A stretch of 64,000 nucleotides of DNA from Rhodoligotrophos appendicifer (GCF_007474605.1 NZ_VHKL01000003.1:1-64000); one strand, 5' to 3'; positions 35,748 to 44,639 are shown, counted from the stretch's first letter. Notes: generated by a model not told the origin, from the sequence alone. Numbers and translations: made by a program.

Positions 35748-36773
35748 CTACGGCACATTGTCTCTGAGGAAGATGTCAATCCTGATGTGTTCCTGCCCGG
35801 GTACGATCGGTGCGCCCTCACGGAGTGCGAGAAGGATCCGCGTCGTGCTCCTGGCCATATGGCCGGAATCCTGGTTGATGATCGCATCGATCGTGCCCCG
35901 CACGAGATGGCGGCGTGAAAAGGCGGTGAGCTCGTGCCCGACATAAACAATCGCCTGCGCGCGCCCCGATGCTTCCAGGGCTGCGATGATGCCCTCTTGC
36001 CCACCGCCCACATTGTAAAGGGCCACCAGTTCCGGATGCTCGATCAGAAGGGCGCGGGCCGCCGCCTCGACTCTGGCGTTTTCGTCACGACCTTCCCTGA
36101 CCGGCAGCACGTCGAGATGGGCATATTCACGGGCGATGACCTGCTCGAAACCATTGCGGCGCTCGATGTGGTCTCGCAAGGCCAATGACCCGGCGATGAG
36201 CCCGACTTTGCCTGGACGTCGACCGACAAAACGCCCGATGAGGGTGGCCGCAGTTCGCCCGGCGGCAAAATTGTCAATGCCGACGAAGTGCGCGCGCTTC
36301 GAAGACGGCAAGTCGGACACCAAGGTCAGGACCGTGATGCCACGCGCCGTCAGACCGTTGACCGCCTCCACCACTGCCGGATGGTCGAGCCCGACGACCG
36401 CAACGCCGGTTATCTCCGGCCCGATTGCCTCCAGCGCTTCTGCGAGCACGGGGCCGTCAAAGACGTCCACATGCACAATCGACAATCGGACCCGCTCATG
36501 GATCAGCCGATCGCGCGATGCCAGGAATTCTCCCTCGAGATCCTTCATGAAGGCATTGTGGCCCGTGGGGAGAATGATCGTGAAATTGTGCTCACGCGCC
36601 CGGGCGAGGCGAGAGGCATGGCGGTCGGGCTCGAAATTGAGGCGATTGATCGCCGTTCTGACCCGTTCGATCGTGCGGGCGTGGACGCCCTCACGGCCAT
36701 TGACGACACGATCGACGGTGGCAAGGCTGACGCCGGCTTCCCGTGCGACGTCTTCAAGGGTGACTTTTAACAT
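35748..36773 (-). CDS. LacI-type regulator of the sugar operon
   Basis: This 341-aa repressor has a HTH with hinge (TLEDVAREAGVSLATVDRVV then NGREGVHARTIERVRTAINR; residues 4-50) and a periplasmic-binding-like sensor (Peripla_BP_4-like, closer to RbsB-type sensors). It lies upstream of the sugar genes on the same strand and just downstream of three ACCTCA/TGAGGT elements (36793-36841), so it likely represses itself and the operon. The start at 36773 gives the usual short N-terminus. Confidence 0.9.
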   Translation of the reverse strand: MLKVTLEDVAREAGVSLATVDRVVNGREGVHARTIERVRTAINRLNFEPDRHASRLARAREHNFTIILPTGHNAFMKDLEGEFLASRDRLIHERVRLSIVHVDVFDGPVLAEALEAIGPEITGVAVVGLDHPAVVEAVNGLTARGITVLTLVSDLPSSKRAHFVGIDNFAAGRTAATLIGRFVGRRPGKVGLIAGSLALRDHIERRNGFEQVIAREYAHLDVLPVREGRDENARVEAAARALLIEHPELVALYNVGGGQEGIIAALEASGRAQAIVYVGHELTAFSRRHLVRGTIDAIINQDSGHMARSTTRILLALREGAPIVPGQEHIRIDIFLRDNVP

Positions 36774-36792
36774 GCGGCGTCCCAGGTCTCCC

Positions 36793-36841
36793 ACCTCAGA
36801 GGTACCACCTCAAAATGAGGTCGACAACATCAATTTGAGGT
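36793..36841 (-). promoter_or_regulatory. Putative LacI operators upstream of lacI
   Basis: Two perfect palindromes lie side by side: ACCTCAGAGGT (36793-36803) and ACCTCAAAATGAGGT (36807-36821). A further half-site TGAGGT is at 36836-36841. The first begins 20 bases upstream of the lacI ATG. Spacing and symmetry fit LacI-family binding and autoregulation. A lone ACCTCA (about 35729-35735) occurs near the start of the following operon. Confidence 0.65.
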
Positions 36842-36901
36842 GTCGAGGAAATCCGGCTCTGTCCGGGTTGTGCCGATGAGTTCTTATCCGGGACGCAAGG
36901 C

Positions 36902-37798
36902 TCAGTTTTCCAGTAAGGCGGCGGCAATGTGCTGGGGCGTGACCCCGTCTGGGATCTCTTTGAAGACCACGTGGAAACCGGAACTCGTGACCACGGGCTC
37001 CGCGAACAGGCGCTTCAAGGCGCCTGTCTTCAGGGCATGGTCGACGATACCCTCCCAGCCGAGCCCGATCCCCTTTCCTGCGGTGACCGATTGGAGGAGC
37101 AGATCGTATCCCGTGAATGAACCGACGCTGGGCAGCAGCCGCATTCGACGCCCATGGGCGGCAAAGAAGCGATACCAACTGGCCGTCTCGAAGCTCTGGG
37201 AATCGAGATGCAGCAATGGTCCCTTCGCGAGGTCATCGAGACTCCAATCCTGATCCGTCTTGCCCAAGTTGGCCAGGAGACTGGGCGCGGCGACGGGAAA
37301 GATCCGCTCCTCGATGATGAGATGGGAAGAGTGCTCGCGCCAGCTGGCGGGGCCGAAACGGATCGAAAATGCCACCTCGTCAGTATCGAAATCTGCATAA
37401 TTGTTCGAACTGAGGAGCCGGACCGTTCGGTTTGGGAAGAGCGCCTGCAGCCTCGAAAGCGCTGGGAGCACGAAGAGGTGTGACAGCGAATAGCTCGCAC
37501 CGATGGTGAGTGTCCGCGCAGGCTCGCTGATCCGATCGATGGCCTCCAGGATGCCTGCAAACCCCTGCCGTGTCGCCTCGGCGAATTCCCTTCCAGCCAA
37601 AGTCGGCTTCACGACTCGGTTGCGGCGCTCGAAGAGCAGCACGCCCAGGTGATCCTCCAGCTTGCGGATGTGGGAGGATATGGCCGGCTGAGAGACGCCG
37701 AGTTCGCTGGCTGCCAAAGAGAAGCTTTCAAGTCGAACCGCCGCCTCGTGGGCCACCAAAGCGTGCAGGATCGGGGTGAGCTTGCGAGAGTTTTTCAT
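36902..37798 (-). CDS. LysR-type regulator, GcvA-like
   Basis: This 298-aa LTTR has an HTH at residues 10-65 (LESFSLAASELGVSQPAISS, HIRKLEDHLGVLLFERRNR) and an effector domain from about 93 (TLTIGASYSLSHLFVLPALS). The GcvA-like C-terminus fits regulators of amino-acid or amide metabolism. It is divergent from the oxygenase/amidohydrolase pair at 37893-39897, with a TTATACCATAA palindrome over its own -10 (TATAAT at 37807-37812), which suggests autoregulation. Confidence 0.87.
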   Translation of the reverse strand: MKNSRKLTPILHALVAHEAAVRLESFSLAASELGVSQPAISSHIRKLEDHLGVLLFERRNRVVKPTLAGREFAEATRQGFAGILEAIDRISEPARTLTIGASYSLSHLFVLPALSRLQALFPNRTVRLLSSNNYADFDTDEVAFSIRFGPASWREHSSHLIIEERIFPVAAPSLLANLGKTDQDWSLDDLAKGPLLHLDSQSFETASWYRFFAAHGRRMRLLPSVGSFTGYDLLLQSVTAGKGIGLGWEGIVDHALKTGALKRLFAEPVVTSSGFHVVFKEIPDGVTPQHIAAALLEN

Positions 37799-37820
37799 AA
37801 CTTTAGATTATACCATAACT
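37797..37820. promoter_or_regulatory. Likely LysR site overlapping a -10 element
   Basis: The palindrome TTATACCATAA (37808-37818) lies within a pair of direct ATAACT repeats (37797-37802, 37815-37820; 18-bp spacing). On the minus strand TATAAT at 37807-37812 lies 8 bases before the LysR ATG. A LysR protein binding here could control both itself and the divergent oxygenase gene. Confidence 0.5.
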
Positions 37821-37892
37821 CATTCTTTTGTATTCGACAAATGGCGTCCTCTGCTGACACTGGATGAATTGTGTTTTTGCGAGGAGGAAGGA

Positions 37893-38696
37893 ATGCGGTA
37901 CCAAAGCGAGATCAATCGGGAGCTCTATCCACTGGATGATCCCTCTGCTCGCGAAGCGATCGTTGCACGCGCCCGGCGGGAGTTGGGCGAGACGGGCTGT
38001 GTCGCCCTCGGGGATTTTCTGAACCCACCCGCGATTCGTGATTTGGCTGCCGAAGCAACAGCTCTACTTGAGCGGGCACATCGCCGGGATCTCAAGATGA
38101 GCGTCCGCGCCGAAGATCTTGCCGAGGCTCAGAAGTCCGCTCTCCTGGCGCGACCCTCGCGCACCGCGCAATGGACTTTGGCTGGCGATCATCTCGACAA
38201 CTCGAGCCTTATCCGGAAGCTTTACGAAGACCCGCAACTGCTCGAACTGATCCGCTCCATCCTGGGGATGGATGAGCTCTATCGGTGCGCCGATCCCATG
38301 CTCGACTGCAATGTCACCTATATGCGCGATGGCGACGAGCATGGCTGGCATTTTGATGACAATGATTTCGTTGTCTCTCTGCTCTTGCAGAAATCCGAAT
38401 GGGGCGGGGGCTTCGAATATGCTGCGAACATACGAGAGCAGGGTCTCGATGCAATCATCCCTGTGCTCGAAGACCGTTCACCGGAGACGCGTCGCCCCGA
38501 AGTCGCACCAGGCACCCTGATGCTCTTCCAGGGCCGGCAATCGCTGCATCGGGTTGCGCCTATCGGAGGTGAGCGGCCGCGGATCATCGCCCTCTTCTCA
38601 TTCGACAAGCGGCCAGACATGGTCTTCAGCGAGACGGTCAGGCAGAATGCCGTGGGGCGCAGGACACCGCTCTCTGCTGAGCCTGACAGACATTAG
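37893..38696 (+). CDS. Fe(II)/2OG-type hydroxylase, ArpA-like
   Basis: This 267-aa protein has a cupin-type oxygenase core. The HxD ligands are in DGDEHGWHFDDNDFVVSLLL (about 145-165), and the distal His and an Arg are in GRQSLHRVAPIGGERPRIIA (about 216-235). It resembles ArpA-type proteins and other small-molecule hydroxylases; the substrate is unknown. The ATG has an excellent GAGGAGGAAGG. The amidohydrolase gene follows after 10 bases, so the two form an operon under the divergent LysR. Confidence 0.8.
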   Translation: MRYQSEINRELYPLDDPSAREAIVARARRELGETGCVALGDFLNPPAIRDLAAEATALLERAHRRDLKMSVRAEDLAEAQKSALLARPSRTAQWTLAGDHLDNSSLIRKLYEDPQLLELIRSILGMDELYRCADPMLDCNVTYMRDGDEHGWHFDDNDFVVSLLLQKSEWGGGFEYAANIREQGLDAIIPVLEDRSPETRRPEVAPGTLMLFQGRQSLHRVAPIGGERPRIIALFSFDKRPDMVFSETVRQNAVGRRTPLSAEPDRH

Positions 38697-38706
38697 GAGG
38701 TCAGTG

Positions 38707-39897
38707 ATGGTGATCAGGGACGAAATTGCCGTGCTCGATGAGGAGATGCGGAATTGGCGGCATGATCTCCACGCACATCCTGAACTGGGTTTTCACGAGC
38801 ATAGAACCAGCGCCTTTGTCGCCGACCAGCTCCGCAGCTTCGGAGTTGATCGTGTGGAGACGGGCATTGCCGGGACCGGAGTGGTCGGCGTCATTCACGG
38901 CCGCCGACCTCGCTCCTCCAACGACGCTCCCTCCATCGGCCTTCGGGCGGATATGGATGCGCTCCCGATCATGGAGGAGAATGATCTTCCCTACCGGTCG
39001 CGATCTCCAGGTGTGATGCATGCCTGCGGCCATGACGGCCACACGGCCATGCTCCTTGGCGCGGCAAAGTATCTGGCACGCTCGAGAAATTTCAGCGGAA
39101 CGGTCAACCTCATCTTCCAGCCTGCAGAAGAAGGCATCGGTGGCGCTCAGCGGATGATCGATGAGGGTTTGTTCGCGCGGTTTCCCTGCGATAGCGTCTA
39201 TGGCATGCATAACTGGCCGGAGCTTCCCGTGGGCCAGTTCAGTGTTCGCGCCGGTGCCGTCATGGCGGCCGCGGACACTTTTTCAATTATGGTCAGAGGT
39301 AAGGGTGCTCATGGCGCCCTGCCCCATCACGGTGCCGATCCCGTCCTTGCAGGATCGGCGATCGTTAGCGCTCTGCAGGCGATCGTCAGCCGCAACATCG
39401 ATCCGGCCGAAAGTGCGGTTGTCAGTGTGACGCAATTCCACGCCGGAACGGCCGACAATGTCATTCCTGCCGAGGCTGTTCTCAGAGGCACCGCGCGATG
39501 TTTCAGCCAGAAGGTCAGAGCCCAGATCGAGCAGCGCATGGCGGAGGTGGCTGAATCGATCGCCAGGGCTCACCGCACGACTGTTGACTTCACCTATGTC
39601 CGCCACATGTCGCCCACGATCAATTCGGAAGCGGAGACTGCAGGAGCCGCTGCCATCGCTGCCTCTGTCGCCGGCGCCGAGAACGTCCTGTCGAATGTCC
39701 CTCCGTCCATGGGGGCAGAGGATTTCGCGGAAATGCTTAAGATCCGCCCCGGAACCTATGTCTGGCTCGGTCAGGGCCGCGGACCTGACACGCCCATGGT
39801 TCACACGTCGCGATATGACTTCGATGATGAAATCCTATCGCTCGGGGCATCCTATTGGGTTGCCCTGGCGGAGCAGTTGCTGCCGAACTCCCGCTGA
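38707..39897 (+). CDS. M20 family amidohydrolase (hippurate hydrolase/IAA-amino-acid hydrolase type)
   Basis: This 396-aa dimetal hydrolase cleaves N-acyl amino acids. The metal-binding motifs are complete: GLRADMDALPIMEENDLPYR, HACGHDGHTAMLLGAAKYL (about 102-120), QPAEEGIGGAQRMI (catalytic Glu) and PSMGAEDFAEML near the end. The substrate is unknown. Start at 38707 with TTAGGAGGT. With the preceding 2OG-oxygenase it suggests a route in which an amide is hydroxylated and then hydrolysed. Confidence 0.92.
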   Translation: MVIRDEIAVLDEEMRNWRHDLHAHPELGFHEHRTSAFVADQLRSFGVDRVETGIAGTGVVGVIHGRRPRSSNDAPSIGLRADMDALPIMEENDLPYRSRSPGVMHACGHDGHTAMLLGAAKYLARSRNFSGTVNLIFQPAEEGIGGAQRMIDEGLFARFPCDSVYGMHNWPELPVGQFSVRAGAVMAAADTFSIMVRGKGAHGALPHHGADPVLAGSAIVSALQAIVSRNIDPAESAVVSVTQFHAGTADNVIPAEAVLRGTARCFSQKVRAQIEQRMAEVAESIARAHRTTVDFTYVRHMSPTINSEAETAGAAAIAASVAGAENVLSNVPPSMGAEDFAEMLKIRPGTYVWLGQGRGPDTPMVHTSRYDFDDEILSLGASYWVALAEQLLPNSR

Positions 39898-39957
39898 GGG
39901 ATCTTTACCGCCTGGATTGCCTGGCAAGAGGGTCGAGGCGCGGCAGCGAGCCAAGCA

Positions 39958-41310
39958 TCAGGCGCTGGCTTGGGAGATCTCTGAGACCTTGAAGTTGACT
40001 TCTCCCCTGCCCGCTTTTTTGCCGGCGTAGAGCGCCTGGTCCGCCACCTTCAAAAGTTCGGCGATCGAGGTTCCGTCCAAGGGGGCGAGGGCTACGCCGA
40101 TGGTGGCTCCCACCTGAGCGAGCACATCGCCTCGCCGTACCGGATCATTCACCGCCTCGATGACGGTCATGGCGATCCGCCGGATTTCGGCAGTCCGCGC
40201 TTCCCCTGGAACGATGATGGCAAACTCGTCCCCGCCCAGCCGGTAAACCGTTGCGGTTGACGGAATGGCGGCCTCTATCCGGTGCGCCACGTCCTTGAGG
40301 ACCTCGTCCCCGATGTCATGCCCATGACTGTCGTTGATGGCCTTGAAGCCGTCCAGGTCACAGTAGAGCAGCGCAAAACTGCTGATGTGGCCGCGGGGCC
40401 TATTCACGTCATCGAAATGCCAGAAGAGAGCGGCGCGGTTGAGCAACCCAGTGAGGCTGTCATGGGCCGCTCTGCGCTCCGACTGTTCGAGGCTGCGCGC
40501 AGTTTTCATCGCATAGCGCAGCAGAAGCACCGTGACGGAGGCAAAGACGAGCAACAGCAGGATAAGAAAGGGGAGCAGTTCGCGGAGCATCGCAGCTCCG
40601 GGCTTGGCGGTGTCCCACGCCAGCCAGATCGGAACACGGCCATCGAAGGTTCTGAGCGTGATGGAGGCATCTTCCTGCAGATCTGTCGCGGTGATCCTCA
40701 GATTTGGCAACTGGTAGATTTGCGCCAGGCGCTTAAGACGTGTTTGATCCAGGGTGTCCAAGAAGACCAGAAGATGTCGCCTGCCGGCGGTACTGTCCTC
40801 GGGATTGTCGAAAGGTCGCAACGGAGCAATGGCAGCTACCGCGGGGTGGCCATTGGCGATGATGACCGCAGAGAAGGGCGTGTCGGGCTCCAAGGTCTGC
40901 TTGCTGCGCAACAGCTTGGCGAACCCCGGGGCTGTGATGTCGTCGATGGAGACAGCCCTCTTCTCACCATCGATCATGGCATAGGTCGTTTGGCTGTCGG
41001 GGTCGATCACGAAGACCATGTCGATGCCATAGCGCTCGACGATCCCGCTGCCGAAATTGCGATCGGCCCAGCCAGGATCGAGATGCAAGGCGAGGTTGTT
41101 CAGCGCCTCGTCCCAATGGGCGTAATCGTCTGCGGTCTGCAGCAACGTGCTGCGGCGCACGTCGATGATCCCGCGCGCAAGATCCTGCTCGCGCACCAGG
41201 GCGTCAGCATTCTGTCGCTCCGCCAGTACGATCGTCAGCCCGCCAACGAAGATCGTCAGCAGGAGGACGATGGTGGCTACGGAAGCGGCAATCCGTTTCT
41301 GCATGGACAA
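39958..41310 (-). CDS. Diguanylate cyclase with CHASE4 sensor
   Basis: This 450-aa inner-membrane enzyme makes cyclic di-GMP. An N-terminal helix (about 8-30), a periplasmic CHASE4 domain (about 55-230; QTADDYAHWDEALNNLALHL), and a second helix (about 243-265) precede a GGDEF domain (about 280-440) with intact LGGDEFAIIVP and LYCDLDGFKAINDSHGHDIG. No RxxD inhibitory site is visible before GGDEF. It could link to exopolysaccharide control in this region. It is divergent from the TRAP genes. Confidence 0.9.
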   Translation of the reverse strand: MSMQKRIAASVATIVLLLTIFVGGLTIVLAERQNADALVREQDLARGIIDVRRSTLLQTADDYAHWDEALNNLALHLDPGWADRNFGSGIVERYGIDMVFVIDPDSQTTYAMIDGEKRAVSIDDITAPGFAKLLRSKQTLEPDTPFSAVIIANGHPAVAAIAPLRPFDNPEDSTAGRRHLLVFLDTLDQTRLKRLAQIYQLPNLRITATDLQEDASITLRTFDGRVPIWLAWDTAKPGAAMLRELLPFLILLLLVFASVTVLLLRYAMKTARSLEQSERRAAHDSLTGLLNRAALFWHFDDVNRPRGHISSFALLYCDLDGFKAINDSHGHDIGDEVLKDVAHRIEAAIPSTATVYRLGGDEFAIIVPGEARTAEIRRIAMTVIEAVNDPVRRGDVLAQVGATIGVALAPLDGTSIAELLKVADQALYAGKKAGRGEVNFKVSEISQASA

Positions 41311-41674
41311 AATGCTTTATGTCGAGGCAAGCCTCACGCTTGAACCACTGATAGAGCCTGCTGCATTGTTATGAAAGCCCCGTGCCACATTCTCGTGCAA
41401 TTTGGTAACCGGACGCTTCAGGGAGCGGTCCACCATCTGATCCAGGGCCCGTTTATGCGCCTCGCCGGCGCATTTTCTCCTTATCCGCCAGCCATATCCC
41501 AATGTCCTTGATCATCGGGCTTTTGATGGTCATCCTAATTGTTCCGGTGAGGACAACGGGCGCCGGGCGCGGCCGTGCTCTCAAATGACACAAGAAGTCT
41601 GATCCCACCTTGAGGATCGGAGGACCGCAAACTTATCGAACAACCGGCAAAAAGCCGGGACCACAGGAGGAAAG
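41311..41674. other. Divergent regulatory gap between cyclase and TRAP genes
   Basis: About 360 bases without a supportable gene. It must contain promoters for both directions. The clearest element is the hairpin CCGGC-AAAAA-GCCGG (41644-41658) just before the ribosome binding site (CACAGGAGG) of the TRAP binding-protein gene. It may be an operator or a 5'-UTR structure. Confidence 0.5.
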
Positions 41675-42679
41675 ATGAAAGCCATTTCTAAACTAATGCA
41701 GGTCGCCGCCATTCTCGCCATTGCGTGTGGGGCGTCCGATGCGACCCAGGCGCAGACTGTCCTCAAGGCATCGCACCAGTTCCCCGGCGGCAAGGGAGAT
41801 ATTCGCGACGAGATGGTCCAGATGATCGCCCGCGACGTCGCGGCTGCGAACGTTGGACTGGAGATCCAGGTCTATCCGGGATCCTCCCTCTATAAGCCCA
41901 CGGAGCAATGGAACGCGGTGACCCGGGGGCTCCTCGACATGACCTCCTTTCCGCTCGATTATGCCTCGGGCCGGCATCCGATCTTCTCCGCCACGCTCAT
42001 GCCTGGCCTGGTAGGGAATTTCGATCGTGCGTTGCGCCTCAATGACTCCGAATTCATGGCCGACATCAAAAAGGTCATTGAAGAGTCTGGTGCGATCGTC
42101 ATCGCCGATGCTTGGCTCTCCGGTGCCTTTGCCTCGAAGAAGGGTTGCATCACGTCACCCGACACCCTGAAAGGACAGGTGATCCGCGCCGCCGGTCCTG
42201 CCTTTGAGCAGATGTTGGCAGCGGCCGGAGCGTCCATCTCCTCCATGCCCTCCTCCGAGATCTATTCTGGCATGCAGACTGGCGTTCTTGATGCGGCGAA
42301 CACCTCCTCAGCGAGCTTCGTCTCCTATCGGCTCTTCGAGCATGCCAAATGTCTGACGGCGCCGGGTGAGAACGCTCTTTGGTTCATGTATGAGCCGGTT
42401 CTGATCTCCAAGAAAGTTTTCGACGGGCTTACCCCTGAACAGCAGAAGGCCATTCTGGCTGCTGGAGAGAAGGCGGAGGCTTATTTCAACACGGAGGTCC
42501 GGAAGGGCGATCAATTGATGATTGATACCTACAAGAAAGCGGGTGTCGAGGTCGTCGAAATGTCGTCGTCGGATTATGACGCGTGGCTTGAACTGGCGAA
42601 GACCTCCTCCTACAAGAATTTCGCCGAGAAGGTGCCCGGTGGCGACAAGTTGATCGAAAAGGCCTTGGCCGTCGAATAA
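41675..42679 (+). CDS. TRAP transporter solute-binding protein (DctP family)
   Basis: This 334-aa periplasmic protein has a signal peptide (ISKLMQVAAILAIACGASDATQA) and the DctP fold: TVLKASHQFPGGKGDI at the mature start, and the carboxylate-binding region LKGQVIRAAGPAFEQMLAAA (about 165-185), which contains the usually conserved Arg. It binds an organic acid or amino acid of unknown identity. DctQ and DctM genes follow; a stem-loop at 42691-42726 comes between. Confidence 0.92.
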   Translation: MKAISKLMQVAAILAIACGASDATQAQTVLKASHQFPGGKGDIRDEMVQMIARDVAAANVGLEIQVYPGSSLYKPTEQWNAVTRGLLDMTSFPLDYASGRHPIFSATLMPGLVGNFDRALRLNDSEFMADIKKVIEESGAIVIADAWLSGAFASKKGCITSPDTLKGQVIRAAGPAFEQMLAAAGASISSMPSSEIYSGMQTGVLDAANTSSASFVSYRLFEHAKCLTAPGENALWFMYEPVLISKKVFDGLTPEQQKAILAAGEKAEAYFNTEVRKGDQLMIDTYKKAGVEVVEMSSSDYDAWLELAKTSSYKNFAEKVPGGDKLIEKALAVE

Positions 42680-42690
42680 CCACCCGCCGA

Positions 42691-42726
42691 GCCCGGCAGC
42701 GGGGCCGCGTTGCGGCGCTGCCGGGC
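42691..42726 (+). terminator. Stem-loop after the TRAP binding-protein gene
   Basis: A perfect 10-bp stem (GCCCGGCAGC at 42691-42700 and GCTGCCGGGC at 42717-42726) has a 16-base loop. It lies 11 bases after the dctP stop, with no T-tract. It is probably an mRNA-stabilising or attenuating hairpin that raises dctP over dctQM expression. Confidence 0.6.
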
Positions 42727-42754
42727 CATTCCCGTCTTCACCCGAGGATAATCG

Positions 42755-43309
42755 ATGATGAAGGCCTATATCCGGGCCGTGGGAGCTCTCTCCAGGGCTT
42801 TTGCGGCCTTGGCCACCCTCCTGCTTGTTGCCGCCATGCTCGTCGTTTGCGAGATGATCCTCATCCGCTATGTATTTCGGGCCGCGACCATATGGCAGAC
42901 GGATTTCGTGGTGTTCTCCGCCACTGCGGCAATGTTCCTGGGTGCGCCCTATGTTTTACTAAAAGGTGGGCATGTCGGTGTCGACGTCGTGGAGATGATC
43001 GTGAGCGATCATGCACGCGGCTGGCTGCGCATCATTGGCGGCATTCTCGGTCTCTGCTTTTGCCTCATCATGCTTTGGGCAAGCTGGCTCCAGTTCCACG
43101 AGGCTTTTGAGGGAGATTGGCGCCACTCGAGCGTTTGGGCACCCCGCCTCTGGATACCTCTGTCCGCCCTGCCCCTCGGGTTTGGTATGCTCTGCCTGCA
43201 ATATGTTGCGCAGATCCTCGTTCTGATCTCCGGCGGTAGCACGCCGCATGCGCCCGATCCCTTGGGTGGGCTCGCGACTGCCCCCGTGGAGGAGGATACC
43301 GTTCGATGA
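42755..43309 (+). CDS. TRAP transporter small permease (DctQ family)
   Basis: This 184-aa protein has four membrane helices (about 13-38, 50-70, 88-110, 128-152) with TLLLVAAMLVVCEMILIRYV and the charged FRAATIWQTDFVVFSAT loop typical of DctQ. It forms the membrane complex with DctM. Two adjacent ATGs (42755, 42758) are possible starts. Its stop overlaps the DctM start (ATGA). Confidence 0.9.
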   Translation: MMKAYIRAVGALSRAFAALATLLLVAAMLVVCEMILIRYVFRAATIWQTDFVVFSATAAMFLGAPYVLLKGGHVGVDVVEMIVSDHARGWLRIIGGILGLCFCLIMLWASWLQFHEAFEGDWRHSSVWAPRLWIPLSALPLGFGMLCLQYVAQILVLISGGSTPHAPDPLGGLATAPVEEDTVR

Positions 43310-44622
43310 GCCCGACGATCGCCGGTCTTACCATCATCGCCGCCCTGTTCGTCCTTTTGGGGACCGGCATGCCCATCGCCTTCGCCCTTGGTCTCGCGGC
43401 CGTCTCAGCGCTGCTCCTGCAAAGTGGTTTCGGCATCATCTATGTTCTGTCCGAGACTATGTTCGCGGGGATTGCCAATCTCGCCTATGTCTCGATCCCG
43501 ATGTTCGTCCTGATGGGAGCGGCTGTGGCCTCCTCCCCGGCCGGCAGTGATCTCTACACATCGCTCGACCGCTGGCTAAATCGTGTGCCCGGCGGCTTGG
43601 TTCTATCTAATCTTGGTGCATGCGCGATCTTCTCGGGCATGACCGGGTCGTCGCCGGCGACCTGCGCAGCCATCGGCAAGATGGGCATTCCCGAGATGCT
43701 CAAGCGCGGCTATCCAGCCTCCGTGGCCACCGGTTCGATCGCCGCGGGCGGCACCCTTGGAATTCTGATCCCGCCATCGGTCACGCTCATCGTCTATGGG
43801 ATCGCGACCGAGACCTCGATCGGGCGCCTTTTCATGGCTGGCGTGATCCCGGGCATCATGCTGACGATCATGTTCATGATCTGGGCGATCATCGACTGCA
43901 AACGCAAAGGCTACGAGTTTGACGCTCGAGCTCTGCGCTATACTTTGCGCGAGAAGCTGGCCGGAATGCCACGGATCTTGCCGTTCCTGCTGATCATCGC
44001 GGGGACGCTCTATGTGCTCTATGGCGGCCTCGCCACACCCTCGGAGGCCGCCGGCGCCGGCGCCTTGCTGACCTTGCTGGTCGTCATCATCGCCTATCGG
44101 CTGTTCCGCGTCCGGCCGGTGGCCAACATTCTCGGATCGGCGATGCGCGAAAGCGTGATGATCATGATGATCATGGCGGCTGCCGAGCTCTTCGCCTTTG
44201 CCTTGTCCTCGCTCTTCATCACTCAGACGATAGCCACAGCGATTGCCGACATGGACGTCAACCGCTGGGTTCTCATGGGCATAATCAATCTTTTCCTCCT
44301 GGTCGCAGGCATGTTCCTGCCCCCTGTCGCCGTCATCGTGATGACGGCACCAATGCTGTTCCCCATCATCACCCAGGCTGGCTTCGATCCTTATTGGTTC
44401 GCGATCGTCCTCACGATCAACATGGAGGTCGGTCTGATAACGCCACCCATTGGGTTGAACCTCTTTGTCATCAATGCCATTGCCCCTGACGTGTCCACTA
44501 AGGAGATTTTGTGGGGAGCCTTTCCCTACGTCCTGGTGATGTTCCTCGCGATCATCATCCTGTGTTTCTTCCCTGCCATCGCAACTTGGCTTCCCGATCA
44601 GATGTTGGGTGCGGTCCAGTAG
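43306..44622 (+). CDS. TRAP transporter large permease (DctM family)
   Basis: This 438-aa permease has about twelve membrane helices. Family motifs include the early PMFVLMGAAVASS and GMTGSSPATCAAIGKMGIPE (about 108-127), then GTLGILIPPSVTLIVYGIAT and EVGLITPPIGLNLFVINAIA near 380-400. It catalyses Na+- or H+-coupled uptake of the ligand bound by the DctP protein. It converges with the kinase gene at 44640. Confidence 0.93.
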   Translation: MSPTIAGLTIIAALFVLLGTGMPIAFALGLAAVSALLLQSGFGIIYVLSETMFAGIANLAYVSIPMFVLMGAAVASSPAGSDLYTSLDRWLNRVPGGLVLSNLGACAIFSGMTGSSPATCAAIGKMGIPEMLKRGYPASVATGSIAAGGTLGILIPPSVTLIVYGIATETSIGRLFMAGVIPGIMLTIMFMIWAIIDCKRKGYEFDARALRYTLREKLAGMPRILPFLLIIAGTLYVLYGGLATPSEAAGAGALLTLLVVIIAYRLFRVRPVANILGSAMRESVMIMMIMAAAELFAFALSSLFITQTIATAIADMDVNRWVLMGIINLFLLVAGMFLPPVAVIVMTAPMLFPIITQAGFDPYWFAIVLTINMEVGLITPPIGLNLFVINAIAPDVSTKEILWGAFPYVLVMFLAIIILCFFPAIATWLPDQMLGAVQ

Positions 44623-44639
44623 CACCGGTTGGCCTACTC

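Noticed and set aside
43603-44625. 340-codon frame opposite dctM
   Set aside because: Antisense to a clear membrane protein; Asp/His/Gln-rich as expected for the complement of hydrophobic codons.
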